In this document: in pieces, positions 32,853 through 41,278 of the stretch | How the letters are laid out: each line of letters begins with the position of its first letter | Numbering within the stretch: the first letter of the stretch is position 1 | Assembly: GCA_025927475.1 (NCBI GenBank) | Contig: JAICLL010000006.1 | Span: 1-64,000 of the forward strand | Reading direction: 5' to 3' | DNA: 64,000 nucleotides | Source: Pirellulales bacterium | Lineage (GTDB): Bacteria > Planctomycetota > Planctomycetia > Pirellulales > JAICIG01 | Notes under the pieces: generated by a model | What the model was told of the DNA's origin: nothing | The model's input: the letters and a program-made list of their open reading frames with translations, nothing else | The model's database searches: none | Program-made: the position numbers and the translations under genes

Positions 32853-33698
32853 TCACGGCTCGAGCGGGTACGCGCCGCGGACGATATCGATGTACGGGTC
32901 GCTGGGGCTGCGCGGATTGTTCCAATAGGAAAGAACGGACCAGATCTGGCGGCCATCGAGTTCCGCTTCGAGCGGTCGCGACGTCATGCGGACCAACGTG
33001 TATTGCCAGTCCAGCGAGTCGCTCGCGCCGCGCACGGCCTCCAGCAACAGCAACGCTTCGGGATCGGTCCCTTCGGCGAAGGCATATAAAGCGCCGTCGA
33101 CAATGCCCGCCTTTTCGGCGGCAAAGCGGTAGATCGGGCGGCTCATCAAGCGCAGCTCGCTCGGCCGGTTCGTGGTAGCTTCCTTCATCACGACCCGGAA
33201 CCGCCGGGCGAGTTGCCCCATCTGCAGCAGCCGCCCTTTTTCGGTTGTCTTGGGCGGCGGAGCGTCGGGCAAGTCCCGCCCAGCCAGCTCGGCCGGCTTC
33301 GGCTGCCAGCGCTCGCCCTCCTCTCCCCGGCACTCCAGCGGCTCGTTGCTGAGCGAGGTGAACTCGCGCGAGATCTGGCCCTTGCTGCAGATCTCGATGG
33401 TGGCCGCCGCGCGCGGCCGCCCGTCCTCGAGCCAGAGGAACACGGCCGCGTCACTGAAAGCCTCGCGAACCGGGTTGTTGAAGTGGACGAGCGGCTCCTG
33501 CTTGTGCGCGAACGGCCGGTCGCTTCGAGCGGCCGCGGCAAGCGAATACGACTGGAATCGCTCACACAAGAAATCGAGTCGCCGCTGTTTTGCCTCGTCA
33601 GTGAACCTGGCGTCCTCGGCGGCCGCAGGCGCCGGCTGCGCAGTTGCGCAGGGCGGCAATACGAGCAGCAAAAGGGCCGATGCAATAATGGTTTTCAT
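32853..33698 (-). CDS. Secreted hypothetical protein
   Basis: This 281-aa protein has a clear signal peptide (MKTIIASALLLLVLPPCATA, cleavage after ATA). The mature part has no recognised catalytic motif; it contains QRRLDFLCERFQSYSLAAAA and PSDPYIDIVRGAYPLEP. The start at 33698 is chosen because GGAAGGA lies at a good distance before it; the track ATG 9 bases earlier overlaps that site. It is on the same strand as the protease gene, 222 bases upstream of it. Function is unknown. Confidence 0.7.
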   Translation of the reverse strand: MKTIIASALLLLVLPPCATAQPAPAAAEDARFTDEAKQRRLDFLCERFQSYSLAAAARSDRPFAHKQEPLVHFNNPVREAFSDAAVFLWLEDGRPRAAATIEICSKGQISREFTSLSNEPLECRGEEGERWQPKPAELAGRDLPDAPPPKTTEKGRLLQMGQLARRFRVVMKEATTNRPSELRLMSRPIYRFAAEKAGIVDGALYAFAEGTDPEALLLLEAVRGASDSLDWQYTLVRMTSRPLEAELDGRQIWSVLSYWNNPRSPSDPYIDIVRGAYPLEP

Positions 33699-33843
33699 GC
33701 GCGACATCCTTCCACCTCGGTGGGGGACTGGTGGCCGAAAGCGTCAACATATTCGGCCCAATTGCGCCAAGTCAAGGTTTACGACACCGCTCTGCTGCCA
33801 ACCCTTTTGCAATACGCTCCCTGTGGGCGTCGTCCGCCGACGG

Positions 33844-34233
33844 CTACGGCAGCGGATTCGTGCAAATGATCTTGCAGCTTGGCAGCTTGATCAGGTAAGC
33901 GACCAGGATCGGGGCGATGATCGTCGCCAAAGCGCCACCGACGAGCTTGGCAAACAGATGCTTCGTCTTCGCCGAGGCCACTGCCTTGGCCATGCCGCCG
34001 GCCCCGAGCGTGTCGAGCAGCGTGTACGCGCCGAGAACCAGTTTGCTTAGTTTGCCCGCCTTGATCTGCTGGGCTTGGAAGCGGGTAAGCCGTTTTTGCT
34101 GGACGAGTGAATCGACGAGCTCGGCGACGTCTTTCGGGGACGCCTGGGGCGGCACGAAGGGCTCCAGCTTTTCCGGCGCAATGATACCGCTGGCGGAAAG
34201 TTGGCTGACGACGGATTCGACGGCGGTGCTCAT
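33844..34233 (-). CDS. Kinase N-terminal module fragment with C-terminal membrane helix
   Basis: This ~129-aa protein resembles the N-terminal extension and start of planctomycete Ser/Thr kinases: VAELVDSLVQQKRLTRFQAQ, GKLSKLVLGAYTLLDTLGAG and a glycine loop LGAGGM. It then loses the kinase: AKAVASAKTKHLFAKLVGGA leads into a membrane helix (ALATIIAPILVAYLI) and a stop. No kinase remainder is found downstream on either strand. It could be a decayed kinase fused to unrelated sequence, or a small adaptor. The start MSTAVESVV is the likely one. Confidence 0.6.
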   Translation of the reverse strand: MSTAVESVVSQLSASGIIAPEKLEPFVPPQASPKDVAELVDSLVQQKRLTRFQAQQIKAGKLSKLVLGAYTLLDTLGAGGMAKAVASAKTKHLFAKLVGGALATIIAPILVAYLIKLPSCKIICTNPLP

Positions 34234-34399
34234 TCCTGGCCAATTATAAACCAGCCGGAGCCACCGCGGAAACATCGCCAAGTCAAAAAAAGTTTATGTT
34301 CCACCTATTTACCCGGCCCCTCGCATCAAGACAGGGTTTGGGCTGCCTCAACGGTCTCAAAACATGCGGACGATTGGTGCCGAAGCACGTTCCGCTGAT

Positions 34400-35149
34400 C
34401 TAAGGCGACCGGGAAGGCAGCCAATCCGCGAAGCGTGTCGGGCCGAGCCGCGGGTGATCGCCGGGAGTAAGGCTTTGGTCGTTCACCGCGGTGCCGTAGT
34501 AGAGCGCCTGGCGATCGGTAATGACTGTCCGCGCGTCGCCGGCTGCTTTGAGGAATTGCCGCACGAGATCATCTTGCCGAATCGGGTCGGGACCGGCCAG
34601 ATCGAAAGTGCCATTCAACGGCTCGGCCAGCGCCGCCTCGGCCACGACCACGGCGACGTCATCCGCGGCAATGGGCTGCATCAGAACCGGCGGAACGCGA
34701 ACAGTCTGCCCCTCCGTCGCGAACTGGACGATTCCGCCGACGAACTCGAAGAACTGCGTGGCACGCACGATGGTGTAAGGAATCGGTGAAGCCTTGATGA
34801 GTGTTTCCTGGGTCAATTTGGCGCGGAAGTAACCACTCGCCAGCAGGCGGTCGGTACCGACGACCGACAACGCCACATGATGGCCGACGCCCGCCGCGGC
34901 TTCGGCGGCCAGGAGGTTGCGACTTGATGTCTCAAAAAACGCCATCACTGCGCTATCCTCCCACGAGGGCGCGTTGGCGACATCGACTACCACCTGAGCG
35001 CCGGCGAGCGCTTGCGCGAGTCCCTCGCCTGTGATGGTGTCGACGCCGGTCGAGGGTGACGCCGCCACCACCTGATGGCGGTGCTGACGAAGATTCACCA
35101 CGACCTTTTTGCCAATCAGTCCGGTGCCGCCGATGACGATGATCTTCAT
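34400..35149 (-). CDS. Atypical SDR / NmrA-like NAD(P)-binding protein
   Basis: This 249-aa Rossmann-fold protein begins MKIIVIGGTGLIGKKVVVNL, with the dinucleotide-binding GGTGLIG. It continues with VVDVANAPSWEDS and a segment SPIPYTIVRATQFFEFVGGI, as in NmrA/atypical-5 SDR proteins, which often act as redox sensors or quinone reductase-like enzymes. The catalytic Tyr-x-x-x-Lys of classical SDRs is not evident. It starts 7 bases after the CRTAC1 gene on the same strand, so cotranscription is possible although a functional link is not obvious. Confidence 0.8.
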   Translation of the reverse strand: MKIIVIGGTGLIGKKVVVNLRQHRHQVVAASPSTGVDTITGEGLAQALAGAQVVVDVANAPSWEDSAVMAFFETSSRNLLAAEAAAGVGHHVALSVVGTDRLLASGYFRAKLTQETLIKASPIPYTIVRATQFFEFVGGIVQFATEGQTVRVPPVLMQPIAADDVAVVVAEAALAEPLNGTFDLAGPDPIRQDDLVRQFLKAAGDARTVITDRQALYYGTAVNDQSLTPGDHPRLGPTRFADWLPSRSP

Positions 35150-35156
35150 GAGTGAA

Positions 35157-37067
35157 CTATCGGTCGCTGGCGACCGCGCTGGTGTCTTGCTCGACCTCGA
35201 TCAGCCGGTCGATCTCGGGGTTTGCTACTTCCTGCCGGCTGCCGTCGGGCCAAATGACCGTCAGACGGTCGATTTCAGTTGCGTCGCCCAGTCCAAAGGT
35301 GACGGGCAACTCGACCTGCGACAGGTAACTGCGCGTGGGCATCACCTGGCGGCTCAGCAACTCGCCGGCCACCTCAGCCTCGATTCGCGCGCCAATGGCG
35401 TCGTGGTTGGCCCGCGTGCCGCGCAGCTTCACCCGCAGCCAATGATGTCCGAGCGATTGATCGTTGCGCAGCAGTCGCGGTCGGCTGCCAATGGCCGTAA
35501 TCAACACATCCAAATCGCCGTCGCCATCGATGTCGGCATAAGTCGCTCCGCGGCCTACCATCGGCCTGGCGAAATCGTCGCCGCAATTGTCCTCGGGCAC
35601 TCGGCAAAACTCGCTGTCGGCCTCGCTGCCGCAGTTCCAAAACAAATGCGGCGGCTGCTCGTAGCGCTGGCTCTCTTGCACCTTTTGAATGTCTTCTTCC
35701 AGATGCCCGTTGGCGGTGAACACATCGAGCCGGCGATCGAGATCGTAGTCGAAGAAGAACAGGCCAAACTTCAGCAGCAGTCGCGAGGCCGGGCCGATGC
35801 CGGTCGAAACCGCCTCATCGACAAACTGCGGCATGCCCTCCGAAGGTTCGGCCTCTTGCGAAACATATAGCGCCGTCGGTTCGTTTGAGAAATTGCCGAT
35901 GCCGATGGCCATCGTGCGGTCGTTGCGAATGCAGGCACAATCGATGCCCATCGCGCCGCGGGCACGGCCATCGGGGTCGAAAGCCACGCCAGCAATGGCC
36001 CCCGTCTCGTCGAACGTGCCGTTGCGCTGGTTGTGAAACAGCAGGTTCTGCACGGTGTCGTCGGCCACCACCAGGTCGATCCAGCCGTCGCCGTCCAGGT
36101 CGGCAGGCGCAACGCCCAGGGCTTTGGGCAGCGGCACGCCGGTGTCGAGATTGCGGACCTGCACGCCGGCCTCGGCCGACACATCGGCAAACTTGCCTTG
36201 GCCATCGTTGCGGTAGAGATAAGGAAAGGCGCCCTCAAAGGCGTCGGGCCGACAGTAGGCTCGGCCTTGACCCTTGAGCGTGCAATTCAGGCCCAGGTCG
36301 ATTTCTTTGGTCCAGCGAATGTAGTTGGCCACAAACAGATCGAGATCGCCGTCGTTGTCGTAGTCGAACCAACTGCAACTGGTGCTCCACGATTCTTCGC
36401 CGCCGGCCACGCCGGCCGCGGCGGTGACGTCGACGAACCTGCCCGACTCGTTGTGAAATAGCCGGTTGGGGCCGACGGTCGAGACGAACAGATCGACCCA
36501 GCCATCGTTGTCGTAATCGCCGACAGCCACGCCCATGCCGTAGCAGGTGACCGCCAAACCGCACTCGGCGGTCACGTTCTCAAAATTCCCCTTGCCGTCG
36601 TTGCGGTATAAGGCCAGCGTGGGGTCGGCGGCATCGGCCGGCTTGTGATCGGGCCAGTAGCACGAATTGACCAGCAACAGGTCCTGGTCGCCGTCGCGGT
36701 CGAAGTCGAAGAAGGCGCAGCCACCGCCCATGGTTTCGGGCAAAAGCTTGTCGCCATAGGCTCCGTTGACATGCACAAAGTCGATGCCCGCCGCCTGCGT
36801 GATGTCGGTGAAATGCACCTCGGGCAGCTCTGCTTGGAGCGCTTTGCGCATCTGCGCCGAAACGCGATTTTCGTCGTGCGAGACGGCAACGGTGGCGGGG
36901 CGGGTGGCCCAATAGATGCCGCCCGCCGCGGTGGCGGCCACGACCGCGATCACCGCCAACGACCAACGAAATGCCCGCCCAATGACGGCGTCGTCGCGTT
37001 CCAGGTCGTCTTGCTCGTTCGCCTCGTCGCGGGGCGGTAGTTTTCTTGCTGCGTTTCGATCACTCAC
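35157..37067 (-). CDS. CRTAC1-family FG-GAP/VCBS and ASPIC/UnbV protein
   Basis: This 636-aa protein has one membrane helix near residues 33-55 (SLAVIAVVAATAAGGIYW), then a seven-bladed-propeller type FG-GAP/VCBS region with calcium-binding DxDxDG-like loops (FFDFDRDGDQDLLLVNSCYW; GDYDNDGWVDLFVSTV; ADLDGDGWIDLVVADD; YADIDGDGDLDVLITA). A C-terminal ASPIC/UnbV domain follows (LRVKLRGTRANHDAIGARIE; YLSQVELPVTFGLGD; LTVIWPDGSRQEV). It is likely an exported calcium-binding protein. It lies next to the haem protein gene on the same strand, a recurrent pairing in planctomycetes whose function is unknown. Confidence 0.88.
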   Translation of the reverse strand: MSDRNAARKLPPRDEANEQDDLERDDAVIGRAFRWSLAVIAVVAATAAGGIYWATRPATVAVSHDENRVSAQMRKALQAELPEVHFTDITQAAGIDFVHVNGAYGDKLLPETMGGGCAFFDFDRDGDQDLLLVNSCYWPDHKPADAADPTLALYRNDGKGNFENVTAECGLAVTCYGMGVAVGDYDNDGWVDLFVSTVGPNRLFHNESGRFVDVTAAAGVAGGEESWSTSCSWFDYDNDGDLDLFVANYIRWTKEIDLGLNCTLKGQGRAYCRPDAFEGAFPYLYRNDGQGKFADVSAEAGVQVRNLDTGVPLPKALGVAPADLDGDGWIDLVVADDTVQNLLFHNQRNGTFDETGAIAGVAFDPDGRARGAMGIDCACIRNDRTMAIGIGNFSNEPTALYVSQEAEPSEGMPQFVDEAVSTGIGPASRLLLKFGLFFFDYDLDRRLDVFTANGHLEEDIQKVQESQRYEQPPHLFWNCGSEADSEFCRVPEDNCGDDFARPMVGRGATYADIDGDGDLDVLITAIGSRPRLLRNDQSLGHHWLRVKLRGTRANHDAIGARIEAEVAGELLSRQVMPTRSYLSQVELPVTFGLGDATEIDRLTVIWPDGSRQEVANPEIDRLIEVEQDTSAVASDR

Positions 37068-37120
37068 CTATTCTCTCCTGCTTCACTCGGTATGTTGATG
37101 TGTTCGCTTGGTTTGTCGCG

Positions 37121-37213
37121 TTTGTCGCCTTTAGCTCCGCGAAAGTAGCGTCGTATTGCTCCACCGAAGTTGACAGTGGTCCGCTGCTTTTCGCGGAGCG
37201 AAAGGCGACAAAA
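37121..37213. repeat. Inverted pair of TTTCGCTCCGCGAAA repeats
   Basis: TTTGTCGCCTTTAGCTCCGC, continuing as GAAAGTAGCG, at 37121 and GCTTTTCGCGGAGCGAAAGG, continuing as CGACAAAA, at ~37185 face each other across ~33 bases. They fill the 150-bp gap between the CRTAC1 and cytochrome genes and could form a stable RNA hairpin between them. Confidence 0.85.
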
Positions 37214-37217
37214 CCGC

Positions 37218-40109
37218 TCACTGGCCTCCCCCGGATTCACGGGCAGGCTCGGTCGCGGGCAGGCCCGGCGCGCCGGGCCGCCGCAGCGGATAGATCACAA
37301 TCGCTTCGGCCGCGTGGTTGGCGGCCGGGTAACGCTGGCGGGCCAGGGCCGTGGCCCGGTCGCCCGCGTTGTCGTCGGGCTTGTACCGGGCGTGCAGCCG
37401 GCCATGCTCCGCCGCTTTTTCGTTTTCGCCAAGTTGCTTATAGAGCAATTGCAAATTGTAGTGCGCCGTCACGTTTTCGCTGTCGATTGACAGCGTCTTC
37501 TCGAACTGCTCGATCGCCCGGCGCAGAAAATCGTCGCGCTGCGCCCTGCGTTTGGCGCCGTGCGATTGCTTGGCCAGATCGAACAGCGTCTGGCCATACA
37601 GGTTAATCACTTCATAATCGAGACTGAAATCAAACTTGCGGTCGATCATCTCCTGCGTGCGGTCGTCGAGCACGTGGCGGAAATTTTCGGCGGCGTCGAG
37701 CAAGTTGCCCTGCTGGCGGTTCACCACGCCCGTCAGCCAGTTGAGCGTCCAGGGAGGCGCCGGCGGATCGGTGTCTTCGGCGGCCCGGTTGAGCGCCTCG
37801 ACGGCTTCGTCCAGCCGGCCCTCGGTCTGATATACGCGTGCCAGATTGAGCGGGCCATCGTACCGGCCCAGCTTTTCGACTTCCTTAAATGCCGCCTCGG
37901 CCTGCTTCAGCTCGCCCTTGGCGCCGCCATTTTGGCCTTCGAGCAACAGCCCGATGCCATAATCGTTCCACCGCTGCCAGGGCGGAATGGTCGAGGCTGC
38001 GTTTTCCGGCGAGTCTTCTGCGCCAGCCACGGGAAAGGTCACGCGATCGACGGCCAGCGTGGTGATGGGCAGCTCGTTGAGATACGGCGTGCCCGGCGTA
38101 TGCCCGCGAATCGGGCGGTCGCCTGGTCTCACACCAGCGGCGATATGGTCCATGTACGCTTTGTCGAATTTGCGGTACTGTAACTTGACCTCAACCGTGA
38201 CGGGCGCCGCCACGTCGTCCGGCAATTCAAGCTCGTAATGCACCACCTGCCCGGCGCCGGGCGGAATCTGATGGTTATAGAGCGGCACAAAAATGTCCTG
38301 CGGATTGCGGCGATCGATGCGGTTGCCATCGCGGTCGAGCATAAAGACGTTGATGAAGTGCGACCACGGATCGACTTCGCGGTCGTCGCTGATCGCGCCG
38401 TTGCGGCCAATCACACGCCCGCCGCTGGTGACCGTGACATCGACCCAAACTTCGTTGGAGTCAACCGTACCCTGCGTAAACAGGTGACCCAGCTTGAGCG
38501 TGCGGATAACGGTTTCGAGCAGGTATTTCCGGCCCGGCGTGAGCGTGGGCAATTGGGGCCGCAACGGCGCGGCTAGCTCGCCGTCGATGCCGCCGCCCTC
38601 GCGCACGCCAAACAGGTCGATCCGAACATTGCCTTCCAAAAACTTCTGATGGGCGGCAATCGTGACATCATCGTCAACCAACCAGGCCAACCCGGTGTTG
38701 GCCGTCGCAAACAGATGGTCGTGAATGCTCAGCTCCTTGGCGCCGGCGAACAGCTTCGCGCCGAAATCGCTCGACGGCTGGGCCGGCATGTGACACTCGG
38801 CGCAATTGGTCTTGGCGACTTCGGGATAATAAAAACTGCGTGCCCCATGGCCCGAGACGCCGCTGAGCAAATAGGGATCGTAATGGTTCTGTCCCCGCAG
38901 GAAGTCCTTGTAGTGCGTAACGGCTCGCGGCAGGTTCACCTTGTGGCAGGTCGAGCAAAACTCCGCCGAACGATGAAAGTCCTTGAGGAACGTTTTCTTG
39001 TGGAACGACGGCTTGGCCTTGATGAGCTGCTGGTTGACGAACTGCAACAGCGGGTTTTCGCTGAAGGCGAAGGGATAGTGCACCGGCTCTTCGATGGTAT
39101 AGTCGGCGTTGCCGATCGTGCTGTTGACGTTGGTGATGGCATGGCAGACGGTGCAGGTGATGCCGGCTTGCGCGGTGGGGTCGTTCACGATGTCGTAATC
39201 GGCCCGGTCAAAGGCGCCGCTGAAAAAGGGCACCGGGTCGTGACAGCCGGCGCACCAGCGCGAGGCCTGCACGTTGCCGTCACGCTTCAGCGACACTTCG
39301 CGCGTCTCGCGGACGCTAAAGAAATACGCCGGGTTGTTGAACGAGCTGAGGTGATGGGCGCTGTGGAACCAGCCCTCGTAGGCGTCTTGGTGGCATTGCA
39401 GGCAGTAGCTGTCCATCATCAGCGTCTCGGCGGGGATGAAATTGCCGGTAGCCGTCATCGCCGCCGATGGCTCAAAATATTTTTTGCCCTCCTTGGGTCC
39501 GGCCACGTTCCAGCGGCGCGGGTCTTGCGAATGGAGCAGCACCATGCCGAGCACCACGGCGGCAACGGCGCCGGCATAGGCCAGGCCGATGCGCCACTTG
39601 ATGCGCGGTCCCGCCAGGCGGTGCAGCCAATACAGCCAGCCCGCCGCCAGGGGCGAGCCGACGTGCAGCCAATACACCAGCCACCGGGCGGCCGGCTGCT
39701 TCAGCTCGAACCGCCCCACCACCCGCATCAGCAGCAACCCGGTGACCAGCACCGTGATGCACACCACGAACAAGGCATAACCTACGCGCACCGCGCGGCG
39801 GTTGCGGCGGTTCCACGAGTTGAGCATGTGTACAACGCCGAACACGATGAATGGGACAATCAGCAGCAAGCCCAGCGCCAGGTGGCCCAGAAACATGAAT
39901 TGATAGAAATAGTTCTGGTAGGTGTGGTGGGTCCACCATTCGAGCGCCGTGATGCTGGCCAAATATCCCGAGTTGGCGCCCAACAGCGCCAGCAGGGCAA
40001 ACACAAACAGCAATAACTTTCGCAGTCGCGGGCCGACCGCCCGCACGTATTTTTTGGGCGTCGGCTTGCCGGGCGGCGCTTGTGATGAAGAGGGTGTCAT
40101 TGCGGACAT
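37218..40109 (-). CDS. Membrane multihaem cytochrome c with TPR domain
   Basis: This 963-aa protein has about five N-terminal membrane helices (residues ~30-195), then five c-type haem motifs: CLQCH (236-240), CAGCH (286-290), CTVCH (319-323), CSTCH (385-389) and CAECH (436-440). After a beta-rich middle, a TPR region (about 700-930) includes LNLARVYQTEGRLDEAVEAL and NLQLLYKQLGENEKAAEHGR. The second and fourth membrane helices each hold a histidine pair (His76/His94, His149/His163), as in b-type haem membrane domains. It should transfer electrons across or along the membrane; the partner may be the CRTAC1 protein downstream. Donor and acceptor are unknown. Confidence 0.85.
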   Translation of the reverse strand: MSAMTPSSSQAPPGKPTPKKYVRAVGPRLRKLLLFVFALLALLGANSGYLASITALEWWTHHTYQNYFYQFMFLGHLALGLLLIVPFIVFGVVHMLNSWNRRNRRAVRVGYALFVVCITVLVTGLLLMRVVGRFELKQPAARWLVYWLHVGSPLAAGWLYWLHRLAGPRIKWRIGLAYAGAVAAVVLGMVLLHSQDPRRWNVAGPKEGKKYFEPSAAMTATGNFIPAETLMMDSYCLQCHQDAYEGWFHSAHHLSSFNNPAYFFSVRETREVSLKRDGNVQASRWCAGCHDPVPFFSGAFDRADYDIVNDPTAQAGITCTVCHAITNVNSTIGNADYTIEEPVHYPFAFSENPLLQFVNQQLIKAKPSFHKKTFLKDFHRSAEFCSTCHKVNLPRAVTHYKDFLRGQNHYDPYLLSGVSGHGARSFYYPEVAKTNCAECHMPAQPSSDFGAKLFAGAKELSIHDHLFATANTGLAWLVDDDVTIAAHQKFLEGNVRIDLFGVREGGGIDGELAAPLRPQLPTLTPGRKYLLETVIRTLKLGHLFTQGTVDSNEVWVDVTVTSGGRVIGRNGAISDDREVDPWSHFINVFMLDRDGNRIDRRNPQDIFVPLYNHQIPPGAGQVVHYELELPDDVAAPVTVEVKLQYRKFDKAYMDHIAAGVRPGDRPIRGHTPGTPYLNELPITTLAVDRVTFPVAGAEDSPENAASTIPPWQRWNDYGIGLLLEGQNGGAKGELKQAEAAFKEVEKLGRYDGPLNLARVYQTEGRLDEAVEALNRAAEDTDPPAPPWTLNWLTGVVNRQQGNLLDAAENFRHVLDDRTQEMIDRKFDFSLDYEVINLYGQTLFDLAKQSHGAKRRAQRDDFLRRAIEQFEKTLSIDSENVTAHYNLQLLYKQLGENEKAAEHGRLHARYKPDDNAGDRATALARQRYPAANHAAEAIVIYPLRRPGAPGLPATEPARESGGGQ

Positions 40110-40289
40110 GCGGTTGACAGCTCCTAATGCGCCGCGGCTTCAGGCACGGGCGCGCGAGAACGGAAACAACGAAAGACGAAGTAAACGACCTACGGCCAAG
40201 CTCGGTCGGCATCGCAAGCCCCCCCCAAAGGTAGCGCGATGCGCACGGCCGTGCGCATCGAACTCCGCATATTGCTTTTGCCGGCGAAG

Positions 40290-40313
40290 GTAGCCCCGGC
40301 CCTTGTGGCCGGC
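40290..40313 (+). repeat. GCCCCGGCCCTTGTGGCCGGC palindromic repeat
   Basis: TAGCCCCGGCCCTTGTGGCC (with GGC following) matches the copies at 9.7, 21.4 and 46.2 kb. It lies in the 282-base gap between the cytochrome gene and the small secreted protein; no gene is supported in that gap. Confidence 0.8.
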
Positions 40314-40391
40314 TCCGGTGACGCCGCCCGGCCCGTGGCGCGGCCTCAGTTCGCCAAGGTTAAACCGACGGGGAGCGAAGCCCACCGTGCT

Positions 40392-40874
40392 TCACTTCGC
40401 CGATCGGGGCGGACGCTCGATCGCCCGCCGGTAGCCAGCCAGCGGCTGACTGGAGAGATGAAACGCCGCGGCCTCGCATGCGGCCTCCGACCAGTTGGCC
40501 ACCGAAGACCAGCAAGCCCACTGATGACCGCCCGACATCGACACCGTGGGCGCCGAATCGGTCGGCTGCGGAAGCTGCCGGTGGCAATTCGGCCCTTGGC
40601 AGGTGGGGGCGATGGGCATCCGCGGGCTGCCCATGGGTTTGGCGAAAATCGCGACGATGTCGCCGGCTTCCGGCTCATCGCGTTCGCCGCGCGCGGGGCC
40701 ATCATGAGGCATCGTTCCGGCGACGTGCACGTAATCGCCGCAGCTTGCCCGGGCTTCGGAAGCCACAACCGCGAGCGTGGCCAACACCGCGGCGGCCGCT
40801 AGGCGCGCGAAGGGTTGAACTGGCGCAATGCGCCAGCGGAGCGCTGCGGGGATGAAGACCTTGCAATTCCGCAT
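40392..40874 (-). CDS. Small secreted hypothetical protein
   Basis: This 160-aa protein has a hydrophobic leader (FARLAAAAVLATLAVVASEA, cleavage near ARA-SCGDYVH). The mature protein begins CGDYVHVAGTM and carries PTCQGPNCHRQLPQP, a short Cys motif that recurs in planctomycete proteins of unknown function. The start at 40874 (MRNCKVFIP) shortens a long non-signal N-terminus. It is on the same strand as the cytochrome gene, 282 bp upstream of it, but has no clear link to it. Confidence 0.6.
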   Translation of the reverse strand: MRNCKVFIPAALRWRIAPVQPFARLAAAAVLATLAVVASEARASCGDYVHVAGTMPHDGPARGERDEPEAGDIVAIFAKPMGSPRMPIAPTCQGPNCHRQLPQPTDSAPTVSMSGGHQWACWSSVANWSEAACEAAAFHLSSQPLAGYRRAIERPPRSAK

Positions 40875-41061
40875 CGGGCGATTGTTCTGCGACGCGAAGT
40901 TCGAAGCAGACAAATGGTGGAAGCTACGTCGGCGAGATCAACCGTCATTTTAAGTCGGTCCCGCAGCCCCGTCAAATTGGCCGTGATTGTCGGCATCCCT
41001 CGCATCGGCGCCGCGCCAGCTTGCCGGGCCTAGTTGCCTGGGCTACCTTGAGGCGTAACCA

Positions 41062-41135
41062 GCGCCCGTAGCTCAATTGGATAGAGCAGCGGACTTCTAA
41101 TCCGCAGGTTACAGGTTCGATTCCTGTCGGGCGTG
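41062..41135 (+). tRNA. tRNA-Arg (anticodon UCU)
   Basis: The 74-base sequence folds as a cloverleaf. The acceptor stem is GCGCCCG with CGGGCGT (one G-U pair), the D-arm GCTC...GAGC, the anticodon stem GCGGA/TCCGC with loop CTTCTAA giving anticodon TCT, and the T-arm ACAGG-TTCGATT-CCTGT. The discriminator is G and CCA is not encoded. It reads AGA codons, which are rare in this GC-rich genome. No other tRNA was found in the window. Confidence 0.95.
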
Positions 41136-41278
41136 CTTCGGTTTCCGACCGCGAAAAGAGCGGTGAGTTGACCAAGTATTTCAAGATCGTCGGCACGGTA
41201 TAATGCCGCCGTGGGGGAGGGTGACGTTAATGCGGCCACCGGGCCTTTCTTCGATCGGTCGTTCCTCAGGAGGAGTCT

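Noticed and set aside
30987-33333. 562-aa plus and 665-aa minus ORFs overlapping the protease gene
   Set aside because: Both are frame or strand shadows of the S1C protease and the secreted unknown gene; composition is Arg/Gln/His-rich without motifs.
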